In this document: positions 50,950 to 60,481 of the stretch, one piece after another
Layout: every line of letters begins with the position of its first letter
Numbering within the stretch: position 1 is the stretch's first letter
DNA from: Nocardioides luti
GTDB lineage: Bacteria > Actinomycetota > Actinomycetes > Propionibacteriales > Nocardioidaceae
Direction of reading: 5' to 3'
NCBI RefSeq assembly: GCF_014212315.1
Contig: NZ_JACKXE010000001.1
Coordinates: 3,782,001-3,846,000, forward strand
Length of the DNA stretch: 64,000 nt
Translations under genes and position numbers: made by a program
The notes under the pieces: model-generated
Databases searched by the model: none
What the model saw: only the letters and a program-made list of their open reading frames with translations
What the model was told of the DNA's origin: nothing

Positions 50950-53526
50950 GTGCGCGCCATTCGACGGTTCACCGTCCGCCCCGTCCTGCCCGTCGCCCTT
51001 GCCGCCCTCGGCGAGCTCGCGGGGAACCTCAGGTGGTCCTGGCACCCGGAGACGCAAGACGTCTTCGCGGCCGTGGACCCCGACCTCTGGGAGTCGACCG
51101 GGCGGGACCCGGTCAAGCTCCTCGGTGCGGTCAGCCGCAGCCGGTTCGAGGAGCTCGCGGCCGACGCCGCGTTCCTCGAGACGCTGCGCGGCGCCCGCGC
51201 CGGCCTCGAGGCCTACCTGACCAACGACCGCTGGTTCCAGAAGAAGATGTCCGACGGCCCGCGCGCCATCGGCTACTTCTCGCCGGAGTTCGGCATCGCC
51301 GCGGTGCTGCCGCAGTACTCCGGCGGCCTCGGCATCCTCGCCGGTGACCACCTCAAGGCCGCGAGCGACCTCGGTGTGCCGATCATCGGCGTCGGCCTGC
51401 TCTACCGCCACGGCTACTTCAAGCAGGCCTTCTCCCGCGAGGGCTGGCAGCAGGAGACCTACCCGGTCCTCGACCCCGACGGCCTGCCGATCTCGCTGCT
51501 CCGCGAGGAGGACGGCTCCCGCGCCACGATCACGATCGCGATGCCCGGCGGCCCCGACCTGATCGCCCGCATCTGGGTCGCCAGCGTCGGCCGCGTCCCG
51601 CTGCTCCTGCTCGACACCGACGTCGAGGGCAACCCCGACCACTACGTCGACGTCACCGACCGGCTCTACGGCGGCAACAGCGAGCACCGCCTGCGCCAGG
51701 AGCTGCTGCTCGGCGTCGGCGGCGTGCGCGCGCTGCGTGCCTACTCCCGCATCACCGGCGCGCCGGCGCCCGAGGTCTTCCACACCAACGAGGGCCACGC
51801 CGGCTTCCTCGGCCTGGAGCGGATCCGCGAGCTCACCGTGGCCGCCGACGGCCCCGGCCTCGACTTCGAGACCGCCCTCGAGGTCGGCCGCGCCTCCACC
51901 GTCTTCACCACCCACACGCCCGTCCCGGCCGGCATCGACCGCTTCCCGCGGACGCTCGTGGAGCAGTACTTCTCCGAGGGCGGCGCGACGCCGGGCGTCC
52001 CGCTCGACCGGATCCTCGGCCTCGGCGCCGAGGACTACGACAACGGGGACGCGTCGGTCTTCAACATGGCCGTCATGGGCTTCCGGCTCGCGCAGCGCGC
52101 CAACGGCGTCTCGGTGCTGCACGGCGAGGTCAGCCGCGGGATGTTCAACGGCCTGTGGCCGGCCTTCGACGAGGCCGAGGTCCCGATCGGCTCGATCACC
52201 AACGGCGTGCACGCGCCCAGCTGGGTCGCCCGCGAGGTCTTCGCGCTCGCCGAGGGCCAGGGCGCCGACCCCGACTCCGACGACGCCGAGGCCTACTGGG
52301 ACGCCGTCGACAAGATCCCCTCCGGCGACATCTGGGCCACGAAGCGCCAGCTGCGCGAGCGGCTCGTCGTCGACGCCCGCAAGCGCCTGGCCCGCTCCTG
52401 CGAGAAGCGCGGCGCGGCCAAGGCCGAGCTCGGCTGGATCGAGACCGCGCTCGACCCCGACGTGCTCACGATCGGCTTCGCCCGTCGCGCCGCGTCGTAC
52501 AAGCGCCTCACGCTGATGCTGCGCGACCCCGAGCGCCTCAAGCGGCTGCTGCTCGACCCCGAGCGCCCGGTGCAGCTGATCATGGCCGGCAAGGCGCACC
52601 CCGCCGACGACGGCGGCAAGAAGCTGATCCAGGCGATCGTGCAGCTGGCCGACGACCCGGAGGTCCGGCACCGGATCGCGTACCTGCCCAACTACGACAT
52701 CGCGATGGCGCAGCCGCTCTACCCTGGCTGTGACGTCTGGCTGAACAACCCGCTGCGCCCCTACGAGGCCTGCGGCACCTCCGGCATGAAGGCCGCGCTC
52801 AACGGCGGCCTGAACCTGTCGATCCTCGACGGCTGGTGGGACGAGTGGTACGACGGCAACAACGGCTGGGCGATCCCGTCCGCCGACGGCGTCGACGACG
52901 CGGACCACCGTGACGACCTCGAGGCCGCGGCGCTCTACGACCTCATCGAGAAGGAGGTCGCGCCGCGCTTCTACGACCTCGACGCCGAGGGCGTGCCGAC
53001 CCGCTGGATCGAGATGGTGCGGCACACGCTCAAGTCGCTCGGCCCCAAGGTGCTCGCGACCCGGATGGTGCGCGACTACGTGCGCCAGCTCTACACCCCG
53101 GCCGCCGGCAACGCCCGCCTGCTGAACTCCGACTACCACGGTGCCGCCGAGCTCGCGGTCTGGAAGAAGCGGGTCAAGGGCGGCTGGCCGGCCGTCCGCG
53201 TCGAGCACGTCGAGAGCAGCGGCGTCGGCGACGCCCCCGAGGTCGGCGCCACCATGAGCGTCCGCGCCTTCGTCGCCCTGGGCGACCTCGCCCCGGCCGA
53301 CGTCGAGGTCCAGCTCGTCCACGGCAAGATCAACAGCGAGGACGAGCTCGTGCAGACGAGCGTCTCCCCGCTGACCGCGGTCGAGTCCTACGAGGGCGGC
53401 CGGCACCGCTTCGACGGCGACGTCGTGCTCGAGCAGGGCGGCGCCTTCGGCTACACCGTGCGCGTCGTCCCGTGCAACGACCTGCTCACGTCGCCCGCCG
53501 AGCTGGGTGTGGTGGCGCTGGCCTGA
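50950..53526 (+). CDS. glgP: alpha-glucan (glycogen/maltodextrin) phosphorylase
   Basis: An 858-residue GT35 phosphorylase that releases glucose-1-phosphate from alpha-1,4-glucan. It is of the long actinobacterial type with an N-terminal DUF3417 domain (RRFTVRPVLPVALAALGEL, NLRWSWHP). The catalytic core includes FHTNEGHAGFLGLERIREL, TTHTPVPAGIDRFP, and the C-terminal PYEACGTSGMKAALNGGLN at the PLP/phosphate site (about residues 605-623). The leaderless GTG start at 50950 matches the family start VRAIRRFTV and the -10 position. It breaks down the glucan that the glgE operon builds, and is controlled separately through the palindrome at 50914. Confidence 0.97.
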   Translation: MRAIRRFTVRPVLPVALAALGELAGNLRWSWHPETQDVFAAVDPDLWESTGRDPVKLLGAVSRSRFEELAADAAFLETLRGARAGLEAYLTNDRWFQKKMSDGPRAIGYFSPEFGIAAVLPQYSGGLGILAGDHLKAASDLGVPIIGVGLLYRHGYFKQAFSREGWQQETYPVLDPDGLPISLLREEDGSRATITIAMPGGPDLIARIWVASVGRVPLLLLDTDVEGNPDHYVDVTDRLYGGNSEHRLRQELLLGVGGVRALRAYSRITGAPAPEVFHTNEGHAGFLGLERIRELTVAADGPGLDFETALEVGRASTVFTTHTPVPAGIDRFPRTLVEQYFSEGGATPGVPLDRILGLGAEDYDNGDASVFNMAVMGFRLAQRANGVSVLHGEVSRGMFNGLWPAFDEAEVPIGSITNGVHAPSWVAREVFALAEGQGADPDSDDAEAYWDAVDKIPSGDIWATKRQLRERLVVDARKRLARSCEKRGAAKAELGWIETALDPDVLTIGFARRAASYKRLTLMLRDPERLKRLLLDPERPVQLIMAGKAHPADDGGKKLIQAIVQLADDPEVRHRIAYLPNYDIAMAQPLYPGCDVWLNNPLRPYEACGTSGMKAALNGGLNLSILDGWWDEWYDGNNGWAIPSADGVDDADHRDDLEAAALYDLIEKEVAPRFYDLDAEGVPTRWIEMVRHTLKSLGPKVLATRMVRDYVRQLYTPAAGNARLLNSDYHGAAELAVWKKRVKGGWPAVRVEHVESSGVGDAPEVGATMSVRAFVALGDLAPADVEVQLVHGKINSEDELVQTSVSPLTAVESYEGGRHRFDGDVVLEQGGAFGYTVRVVPCNDLLTSPAELGVVALA

Positions 53527-53532
53527 GGGCTG

Positions 53533-53592
53533 CCAGTTTCCCCGGATATCCGGGGAAACTGGCGCTTTCCGGGGGTTGCAACACCCGGAAAG
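53533..53592. terminator. two adjacent palindromes between glgP and glgX
   Basis: The first is a perfect 30-bp palindrome (CCAGTTTCCCCGGAT and its inverse, 53533-53562). Two bases later comes a 28-bp palindrome (CTTTCCGGG ... CCCGGAAAG, 53565-53592) centred on GTTGCAAC with one mismatch. They sit 6 nt after the glgP stop. The 109 bp from there to the glgX stop contain only a short CTGC-GCAG repeat of similar sequence. Confidence 0.85.
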
Positions 53593-53701
53593 TGACTGCT
53601 TTCCCCGGGCAGTGGTGCCCGAGTGACGGCTGGGACCGGCCAGATCAGCCGCCGGTCGCGCCCGTCAGCCAGCCGCCCGGCGGCCGCCGACCAGCGGCCG
53701 C

Positions 53702-55864
53702 TCAGGTCTGGCGGAACACGACGACGCTCCGGCTCCCGAGCGACAGCCGGTCGCCGGCCTTGATCGGCGTGCCGACCGGCAGCTTGAAGTCCGTGCTCAG
53801 CACGACCTCGCCGGAGTGCACCCAGTCGTTCTCGGGCAGCTCGAGCCGCAGCGGCTTGGCGCTGGAGTTCAGCCAGATCATGAAGGACCGGTCGACCTGC
53901 TGCTCGCCGCGCGGGCCGGGGGAGCGCAGCGGGTCGCCGGACACGAACATGCCGACCGTGGTGAGCGAGTCGTCGTGCCAGTCGTCGCCGGTCATCTCGC
54001 GACCCGACGGGTGCAACCAGGCGAGGTCCTTGGGGCCGCCGCGCATCGTGGGCCGGCCCTCGAACCAGTGCCGCTGGCGCAGCGCGGGGTGCTCGCGCCG
54101 CAGCCGCAGGGCGGTCTTCGTGACGTCGTACACGTCGAGCCACGCGTCGTCCGGACGCCAGTCGATCCACGACGTCTCGTTGTCCTGGCAGTAGGCGTTG
54201 TTGCTGCCGCGCTGGGTGCGGCCACGCTCGTCGCCGGCGGTGATCATCGGGACGCCGTTGGACAGGCACAGGGTGGCCATCAGGTTGGCCGCCTGCCGCC
54301 GCCGCAGCGCGACGATCCCGGCGTCGTCGGTCTCGCCCTCGGCGCCGTGGTTCCAGGCGCGGTTGTTGTCGGTGCCGTCGCGGTTGTCCTCGCCGTTGGC
54401 CTCGTTGTGCTTCTCCTGGTAGCTCACGAGGTCGCGGACCGTGAAGCCGTCGTGGGCGGTCACGAAGTTCACCGAGGCGTACGGCGAGCGGCCGTCGTCG
54501 GCGTACAGGTCCGACGAGCCGGCGAGCCGGGTGGCGACGGTGCGGATGCCCGAGGAGTGGTTGCGCCAGAAGTCGCGGATCTCGTCGCGGAACTGGTCGT
54601 TCCACTCGATCCACGGCGGCGGGAACTCGCCGACGCGGTAGCCGTCCATCGAGGTGTCCCACGGCTCGGCGATCAGCTTCACGTGGCGCAGCACCGGGTC
54701 CTGGCCGATGGCGGTGAGCAGGTGGCAGCCCATGTCGACGTCGTAGCCCGTCCGGGTCAGCGCGGAGAGCAGGTCGAAGCGGAAGCCGTCGACGTGCATC
54801 TCGGTGACCCAGTAGCGCAGGGAGTCGAGGATCAGCCGCAGCGCGAAGGGGTTCGACGCGTCGACGGTGTTGCCGCAGCCGGTGACGTCCCAGTAGGTGT
54901 CCTTGGGCTTCTGTCCGGGCTTGCGCGGCGCCACGCGCTTGTAGAAGCCCTTGTCGTCGAGGCCCCGGAAGGACAGCGTCGGTCCCTCGGTGCCGGCCTC
55001 GGCGGTGTGGTTGTAGACCACGTCGAGGATCACCTCGATGCCCGCGGCGTGGAAGGACCGGACCATCTCCTTGAACTCCGTGACCTGCTGGCCGCGGTCG
55101 CCGGAGGCGGCGTACTGGTGGTGCGGCGCGAAGAACCCGATGGAGTTGTAGCCCCAGTAGTTCGTCAGGCCACGGGACGCGAGGAACGGCTCGGACACGA
55201 ACTGCTGCACCGGCAGCAGCTCGACGGCCGTGATGCCCAGGTCGCGCAGGTAGTCGACCACCGCGGGAGTGCCGAGCCCGGCGTACGTCCCGCGCAGGTG
55301 CTCGGGGACCCGGTCGTGCAGCGCGGTCATCCCCTTGACGTGCGCCTCGTAGATCACGGTGTCGCGCCAGCGGGTGTGCGGGTGCGCGTCGTCGCCCCAG
55401 TCGAAGTCGTCGCGGACGACCACGCTGCGGGGGACGTACGGCGCGGAGTCGACCGTGCTGCGCTCCTCGGGGGCGCCCACGACGTACCCGAAGACCGCCG
55501 GGTCCGGCACCAGCTCGCCGGAGACGGCGTGCGCGTAGGGGTCGAGCAGCAGCTTGTGCGAGTTGAACCGCAGGCCGGCCTCCGGGTCCCACGGCCCGTC
55601 CACGCGGTAGCCGTAGCGGGTGCCGACCGCGACGCCGGGCAGCGCGCCGTGCCAGATGCCGAGCGAGCGCTCGGTGAGCCGGTGCCGGGTCTCGACACCG
55701 TCCTCGTCGAAGAGGCAGACCGACGCGGCGTACGCCTCGGGCGCCCAGACCGCGAAGTTCGTCGCCTCCTCCGACCAGGACGAGCCGAGGGGGTAGTTGC
55801 GGCCGGGCCACACGGCTGCCGTCTCGCCGCGCTTGCGCCAGAGTCCAGGGGTCACCCGCGCCAT
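53702..55864 (-). CDS. glgX: glycogen debranching enzyme GlgX
   Basis: A 720-residue GH13_11 isoamylase-type enzyme that hydrolyses alpha-1,6 branches of phosphorylase-limit glucan. CBM48 comes first (YPLGSSWSEEATNFAVWAPE, about residues 24-43). The barrel has VIYEAHVKGMT, nucleophile Asp in HVDGFRFDLLSAL (about 365), acid Glu in HVKLIAEPWDT (about 400), and FVTAHDGFTVRDL. A C-terminal beta domain follows. The length is standard. It is convergent with glgP, its functional partner, and divergent from the enoyl-CoA hydratase gene. Confidence 0.97.
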   Translation of the reverse strand: MARVTPGLWRKRGETAAVWPGRNYPLGSSWSEEATNFAVWAPEAYAASVCLFDEDGVETRHRLTERSLGIWHGALPGVAVGTRYGYRVDGPWDPEAGLRFNSHKLLLDPYAHAVSGELVPDPAVFGYVVGAPEERSTVDSAPYVPRSVVVRDDFDWGDDAHPHTRWRDTVIYEAHVKGMTALHDRVPEHLRGTYAGLGTPAVVDYLRDLGITAVELLPVQQFVSEPFLASRGLTNYWGYNSIGFFAPHHQYAASGDRGQQVTEFKEMVRSFHAAGIEVILDVVYNHTAEAGTEGPTLSFRGLDDKGFYKRVAPRKPGQKPKDTYWDVTGCGNTVDASNPFALRLILDSLRYWVTEMHVDGFRFDLLSALTRTGYDVDMGCHLLTAIGQDPVLRHVKLIAEPWDTSMDGYRVGEFPPPWIEWNDQFRDEIRDFWRNHSSGIRTVATRLAGSSDLYADDGRSPYASVNFVTAHDGFTVRDLVSYQEKHNEANGEDNRDGTDNNRAWNHGAEGETDDAGIVALRRRQAANLMATLCLSNGVPMITAGDERGRTQRGSNNAYCQDNETSWIDWRPDDAWLDVYDVTKTALRLRREHPALRQRHWFEGRPTMRGGPKDLAWLHPSGREMTGDDWHDDSLTTVGMFVSGDPLRSPGPRGEQQVDRSFMIWLNSSAKPLRLELPENDWVHSGEVVLSTDFKLPVGTPIKAGDRLSLGSRSVVVFRQT

Positions 55865-55972
55865 TCTTCACGATGACGGCACAATGCCGGGGAGCATCCA
55901 GATCAACCGAGATCGTGGGTCGCTGCCGCCCTCGGGGGCAGCGCCCGACCGACACAGAGGTGGAGACACAGC

Positions 55973-56752
55973 ATGGGTGAGTTCGTCAGACTGGAAGTCG
56001 CCGACGGCGTGGGCACGATCCGGCTGGACCGGCCGAAGATGAACGCGCTCGACGTGCAGATGCAGGAGGAGATCCGCGCGGCGGCCGCCGAGGCGACCGA
56101 CCGCGACGACGTCAAGGCCGTGGTCGTGTACGGCGGGGAGCGGGTCTTCGCGGCCGGCGCCGACGTCAAGGAGATGAACGCCATGTCCTACACCGACATG
56201 GTCAAGCGCTCCGGCGGCCTGCAGTCGGCCTTCACCGCGGTCGCCCGGATCCCCAAGCCCGTGGTCGCGGCCGTGACCGGCTACGCGCTCGGCGGCGGCT
56301 GCGAGCTGGCGCTCTGCGCCGACCTGCGCTTCGCCGCCGACAATGCGGTGCTCGGCCAGCCCGAGATCCTGCTCGGCATCATCCCCGGAGCCGGCGGCAC
56401 CCAGCGGCTCACCCGCCTCGTCGGCCCGAGCACCGCGAAGGACCTGATCTTCACCGGCCGCTTCGTCCAGGCAGACGAGGCGCTCGCCATCGGCCTGGTC
56501 GACAAGATCTTCCCGGCGGAGTCGGTCTACGAGGAGGCGCTCGCCTGGTGCCGCCAGTTCGCCGGCGCCGCGACGTACGCCGTCCGGGCCGCCAAGGAGA
56601 GCATCGACCGCGGGCTCGAGGTCGACCTCGACACCGGCCTCGAGATCGAGCGGCAGCAGTTCGCGGCCCTGTTCGCCACCGAGGACCGGGCGATCGGGAT
56701 GGGCTCGTTCGTGGAGAGCGGCCCGGGCAAGGCACAGTTCACCGGCCGCTGA
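55973..56752 (+). CDS. enoyl-CoA hydratase
   Basis: A 259-residue crotonase-fold protein that would hydrate trans-2-enoyl-CoA to L-3-hydroxyacyl-CoA. The oxyanion pocket is AAGADVKEM and GYALGGGCELALCADLRFAA. Both catalytic glutamates are present: one in GGGCELAL (about 109) and one in LGQPEILLGIIPGAGGTQ (about 129), so it is hydratase-competent rather than a mere crotonase relative. GGAG stands 7 nt before the ATG, after a leader of up to about 100 nt with a CGCTGCC-GGCAGCG hairpin at 55921-55943. It provides the step between the 4781 dehydrogenase and crotonyl-CoA for ccr. Confidence 0.94.
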   Translation: MGEFVRLEVADGVGTIRLDRPKMNALDVQMQEEIRAAAAEATDRDDVKAVVVYGGERVFAAGADVKEMNAMSYTDMVKRSGGLQSAFTAVARIPKPVVAAVTGYALGGGCELALCADLRFAADNAVLGQPEILLGIIPGAGGTQRLTRLVGPSTAKDLIFTGRFVQADEALAIGLVDKIFPAESVYEEALAWCRQFAGAATYAVRAAKESIDRGLEVDLDTGLEIERQQFAALFATEDRAIGMGSFVESGPGKAQFTGR

Positions 56753-56776
56753 GCCGCCGCACCCTCCTCATCGGCC

Positions 56777-59700
56777 TCACCAGGAGACCTTGACCCGCGG
56801 GACGGGCGTGAGCTTGGCGGTGCGCACGGCACTGTCGAGCCCGACGGTGCCGAGCGCCCGAACCGTGAGGTTGCCACCCGTGAAGGACGTGACGCCCGGC
56901 AGGGTCACCTGGGTTCCGCTCACCTGGGTGCGGACCGTGCGACCGTCGGACAGGACCCCACGGACCTCGTAGGTCTTCGCGCCGGGGACCGGCTCCCACG
57001 AGGCCTTCGACGAGCCGCCCTGCACCACGACCTGGAGGTTGGCCGGGACGGCCAGCTTGCTCGCGGGCGGTGCCTGGTAGGAGTCGACCGCGATGGTGCG
57101 GTAGGGGATCCCGTTGCGCTCGATGATCGCCGTGACGGTGCGCTGCTCGGCGACGCCGGCGGTCGGGATCGCGAACGTGTGCCCGGCGGCCGCGGCCGAG
57201 CCCAGCAGGCGGGTCCCGAAGGGGCCCTGCTCCTGCAGGACCAGGTCGTCGCCCGGATCGAGCTGGGCGTCGTACTGCAGGGTGCGCTGGCTCCCGCTGC
57301 CGGTGACCGTGCCGGTGACCACCGGCTCGGGGATCGGCGTCTGCAGCTCGACGGTGATGTTCGGCGTGGTGGTCGTGCACCCCGCCCCGCCGCACGTGGT
57401 CGACGACTTCGCGGTGATGTCCCAGGTGCCGCCCAGCGGGTGGTCCAGGGTGATCGTGGTGACGTCGTCGGCCGGGAACTTCGTGATCGTCGCTCCCTCG
57501 AGCTCCTGGTAGCCCTTGCCGTCGTCGGTCAGCCGCGTGCCGTCAGGGCGACCCACCACGAGGTCCGGGGGCGCGCCGCCGTCACCGTGGACGACGTACG
57601 CCGCCTTGGCCAGCCCGTTCGGCATCTCGCTGGTCGCCGAGGTGCCGCGCTGCGTGCTGTGGATGCCGCGCTGCACCGCGAGGTACTTCTTGAGGTCGCA
57701 CGAGGCGAAGAAGACCTTCCACCCGTGGTCCTTGAGGTAGACCACACCTCCCAGGCTGGCGCAGGCCCCGTAGCCCTTGCTCGACACGCCCACCTGCGCG
57801 TTGGCGCAGAACTCGATCCCGAAGTCGGCGCAGAGCTTCAGCCCACCGATCAGGGAGTAGGCGAACTCGGGCTCGAAGATCATCGTGCCGTCGACGAACG
57901 CGCTGCCCTTGAAGACGTCGAAGTCGACGCCGACCTCGCCGTGCACCGCGGCCGCCTGGTAGCTGGAGCCCATGGTGACGTCGATCGACCCCTTGGCCAG
58001 GTCGACGACGCCGAGGAGCCTCACCAGACCGGTGGCCCGGAACCACACGGTGTCCTCGCTCGCGACCAGGGTCTTCTCGCAGCCGCTGCCGGACTGCCCG
58101 GCGTGCAGGACCGCGAACGCCAGGCACGCGTCGATCGTCAGGAGGGGCGCGGTCACGGGGAACTGGGCCTGGGCCTTCCCGCTCATCACGAAGGGATCGG
58201 ACGACCCCTTGATCGCCAGGCACGTCAGCCCCACGGGGCCGATGGCGAGCGGTGGGTTGAAGAGCGCCTTGACGCCGCCGTACTCGAAGCCACCGCCCGA
58301 CGTGAGCGAGACCCCCGACGGGCCGGTGGTGGACGGGCAGTCGCCGGCGTCGTCCGCCGGCGGGGCGAAGGGTGCCTCGAACGTGCCGAGGTTCGCGACG
58401 TCGAGGGTCACCCTCCCCACCCAGCCCCCGGTCTTGCGGTGCCCCAGCGCGCCGGTGGTGACCGTGAACGCACCGAGGTCCATGCCCGAGAGGTCGATCT
58501 CGAAGTCCGTGTCGACCCCGGGGAAGCTGCCGCGCTCGGCAGCCGACGGTGTGGCACCCGCTCCGCTCGGGGCGATGACCGCGTGGGTGAGGGGGTCGGT
58601 CACGACCAGCGGTGGCGTCGAGCCCGTGAGCGGAGCCGGCATCTCGGTGAAGAGCTTCTCGCGGGGGTCGCCGTTCGGGGAGAGATACACCTGGGCGGCC
58701 GTGATCCCGAGTCCATACACTTGGTTGCCGAGGGCCTTCGGGTCCGCCGCGACCGCGGGCAGCGCCGCGAAGGAGCCGCCGAGCTGTGCGTCGTACGTCG
58801 GCTCCGGCACGACGATCGTGCTCGTCGGTCCCGCGACGACGCGGTCGCGGCCGACGCCCGTGCCCTCCAGCGCGGTGTACTTGGCGGTCAGCTGTCCCGC
58901 GGTCACGGTCACGGTCGCGGTGGCCGGGTCGATCACCGGCTGGACGCCCTGGGTCGACGTGACCGGCACCCCGTTGAGGCGCAGCTTCTGGCCGCCCGTG
59001 AGGTAGACGTCGTGGGTGTCGTCCAGCGACCGGCGTACGCCGAAGCAGCCGATCGGCCCCTTCGGGCCGGCGGACCCCTCGAGCGTCGCCGCGATCCCGT
59101 TCAGCTTCACGGCCCCGCACAGCGACTCGCCGACGACGATGGTGCGGGTCGTGAAGGCCGTGAAGCGCTTGAGCTTGTCGAACGTGTGGTTCTCGCCCTC
59201 CAGGAAGTAGGGGACCTTCGTGGTGAGCTTGACCTTGTACGTCCCCGGCTCGTCGTAGGTGTGGGGGTAGACGAAGCCCTTCCCCGACTCACCCACACCG
59301 CCCTGGGTGACGGTGCCGTCGCCCCAGTCCCACGACTGGGTCAGTGCGCCCTCCTGCACGCACTTCTGCTTCGGACCTCGCCGCTGCTCGGCCTGCGCCG
59401 GACGGTTGCCGGGATTCGCGTTCAGCCCCCCGATCGCGATCGTCACCGGCGAGGGGTAGCCGAGGTTCTTCGTCTCCGAGATCCGGACCTCCTTGACCCT
59501 CGGCTGGGAGACCTCCGTGTGGCAGACCTCGATCGTGGGGGTGGCGTCGTAGAAGACCGCGGGCACGTGGGCCAGGGGTTGGTCGGCGCCTCCCATGGCC
59601 GCGCACGGCCAGGCCGGCACCCCGGCGGGCACCTTGTCGCAGTTGATGGCGGCCTTGCCCTGGTACGGGTCGCCGACCAGGCCCCCGTAGACGCTGTCGA

Positions 59701-60415
59701 GCTTCACCGAGCGGCCCACGCTGCTCAGCTGGCCGGAGTCGTTCACCGCGGTCACGTCCACGGTGATCACGTCGTGGAGCCGCTTCTTGCCGCCGGGCAT
59801 GGTGAACGAGAACTTCGGGTCCGCGGTGACGTCGAGCCCGCTCCCGCTCAGGTCGAGGACCTGCGCCGGGCTGCCGGCGGTCTTCCCCCGGACCTGCGTG
59901 CTCGAGTCCTGGGCCTTGACGCCCTTCACGTCCCAGACGTAGGCGCTGAACCCTGCGGGGCGGTCGGAGCGGGTGACCACGCGCGCGACGACCTTCTGCC
60001 CCGGCGCCGGGTTCGGCGGGTCGAGCACGACCCGCATGGTGTCGGGGCGGGCGACCGTCACCTTCTGGCGCGCGACGGTCTTGGTGCCCCCTGCGGTCAT
60101 GCGCACCGAGACCGTGCGCCGCCCGCCCTGCGCGAAGCCGAACACGGTGGTGGGCGTGGTGCCCGTCGAGGTCTCGAAGCTGCCGTTGCCGTCGAGGTCC
60201 CAGGCGTACCTCGCCCCCTCCGGCCCGCCGGTGGCGACCGCCTGGACCGGGTCGCCGAGGACGGCCGACGCCGGCACCTCGAGCCCGAGCGTCGACACCG
60301 CGGCCTGCGCCGGAGGGCTGCCCGGCACCGTGAGCAGGGGCGTCAGGGGCGCCAGAGCCAGGACGACGACGGCGGCGAGGGTGCGGTGCTGGGCACCCGG
60401 GTGGAACGGTCGCAT
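56777..60415 (-). CDS. large secreted PKD and fibronectin-type domain protein
   Basis: A 1212-residue secreted protein of unknown role. The signal peptide (after MRPFHPGAQHRT, a hydrophobic segment ending QAAV near residue 39) is followed by Ig-like/PKD domains: YAWDLDGNGSFETSTG at about 70-85 and QSWDWGDGTVTQGG at about 365-378 carry the PKD signature W-D-x-G-D/N-G. The middle (about 540-930) is Cys-poor and beta-rich, with GGFEYGGVKALF and VGVDFDVFKGSAFVDGT. The end (about 1125-1212) is fibronectin III-like (WEPVPGAKTYEVRG). No enzymatic motif or membrane anchor is visible. It converges on the enoyl-CoA hydratase gene. Confidence 0.88.
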   Translation of the reverse strand: MRPFHPGAQHRTLAAVVVLALAPLTPLLTVPGSPPAQAAVSTLGLEVPASAVLGDPVQAVATGGPEGARYAWDLDGNGSFETSTGTTPTTVFGFAQGGRRTVSVRMTAGGTKTVARQKVTVARPDTMRVVLDPPNPAPGQKVVARVVTRSDRPAGFSAYVWDVKGVKAQDSSTQVRGKTAGSPAQVLDLSGSGLDVTADPKFSFTMPGGKKRLHDVITVDVTAVNDSGQLSSVGRSVKLDSVYGGLVGDPYQGKAAINCDKVPAGVPAWPCAAMGGADQPLAHVPAVFYDATPTIEVCHTEVSQPRVKEVRISETKNLGYPSPVTIAIGGLNANPGNRPAQAEQRRGPKQKCVQEGALTQSWDWGDGTVTQGGVGESGKGFVYPHTYDEPGTYKVKLTTKVPYFLEGENHTFDKLKRFTAFTTRTIVVGESLCGAVKLNGIAATLEGSAGPKGPIGCFGVRRSLDDTHDVYLTGGQKLRLNGVPVTSTQGVQPVIDPATATVTVTAGQLTAKYTALEGTGVGRDRVVAGPTSTIVVPEPTYDAQLGGSFAALPAVAADPKALGNQVYGLGITAAQVYLSPNGDPREKLFTEMPAPLTGSTPPLVVTDPLTHAVIAPSGAGATPSAAERGSFPGVDTDFEIDLSGMDLGAFTVTTGALGHRKTGGWVGRVTLDVANLGTFEAPFAPPADDAGDCPSTTGPSGVSLTSGGGFEYGGVKALFNPPLAIGPVGLTCLAIKGSSDPFVMSGKAQAQFPVTAPLLTIDACLAFAVLHAGQSGSGCEKTLVASEDTVWFRATGLVRLLGVVDLAKGSIDVTMGSSYQAAAVHGEVGVDFDVFKGSAFVDGTMIFEPEFAYSLIGGLKLCADFGIEFCANAQVGVSSKGYGACASLGGVVYLKDHGWKVFFASCDLKKYLAVQRGIHSTQRGTSATSEMPNGLAKAAYVVHGDGGAPPDLVVGRPDGTRLTDDGKGYQELEGATITKFPADDVTTITLDHPLGGTWDITAKSSTTCGGAGCTTTTPNITVELQTPIPEPVVTGTVTGSGSQRTLQYDAQLDPGDDLVLQEQGPFGTRLLGSAAAAGHTFAIPTAGVAEQRTVTAIIERNGIPYRTIAVDSYQAPPASKLAVPANLQVVVQGGSSKASWEPVPGAKTYEVRGVLSDGRTVRTQVSGTQVTLPGVTSFTGGNLTVRALGTVGLDSAVRTAKLTPVPRVKVSW

Positions 60416-60481
60416 GCTGGCTCCCCGGATCGTGGCGACGGTGCGCCCAGACTCGGTCCTGGGGAGGCCGATGGGTACTGG

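Noticed and set aside
47462..51220. 1252-codon open frame on the plus strand opposite the M36 peptidase
   Set aside because: The opposite strand encodes a complete metallopeptidase with signal peptide and zinc motif; this frame is compositionally biased and has no motif.
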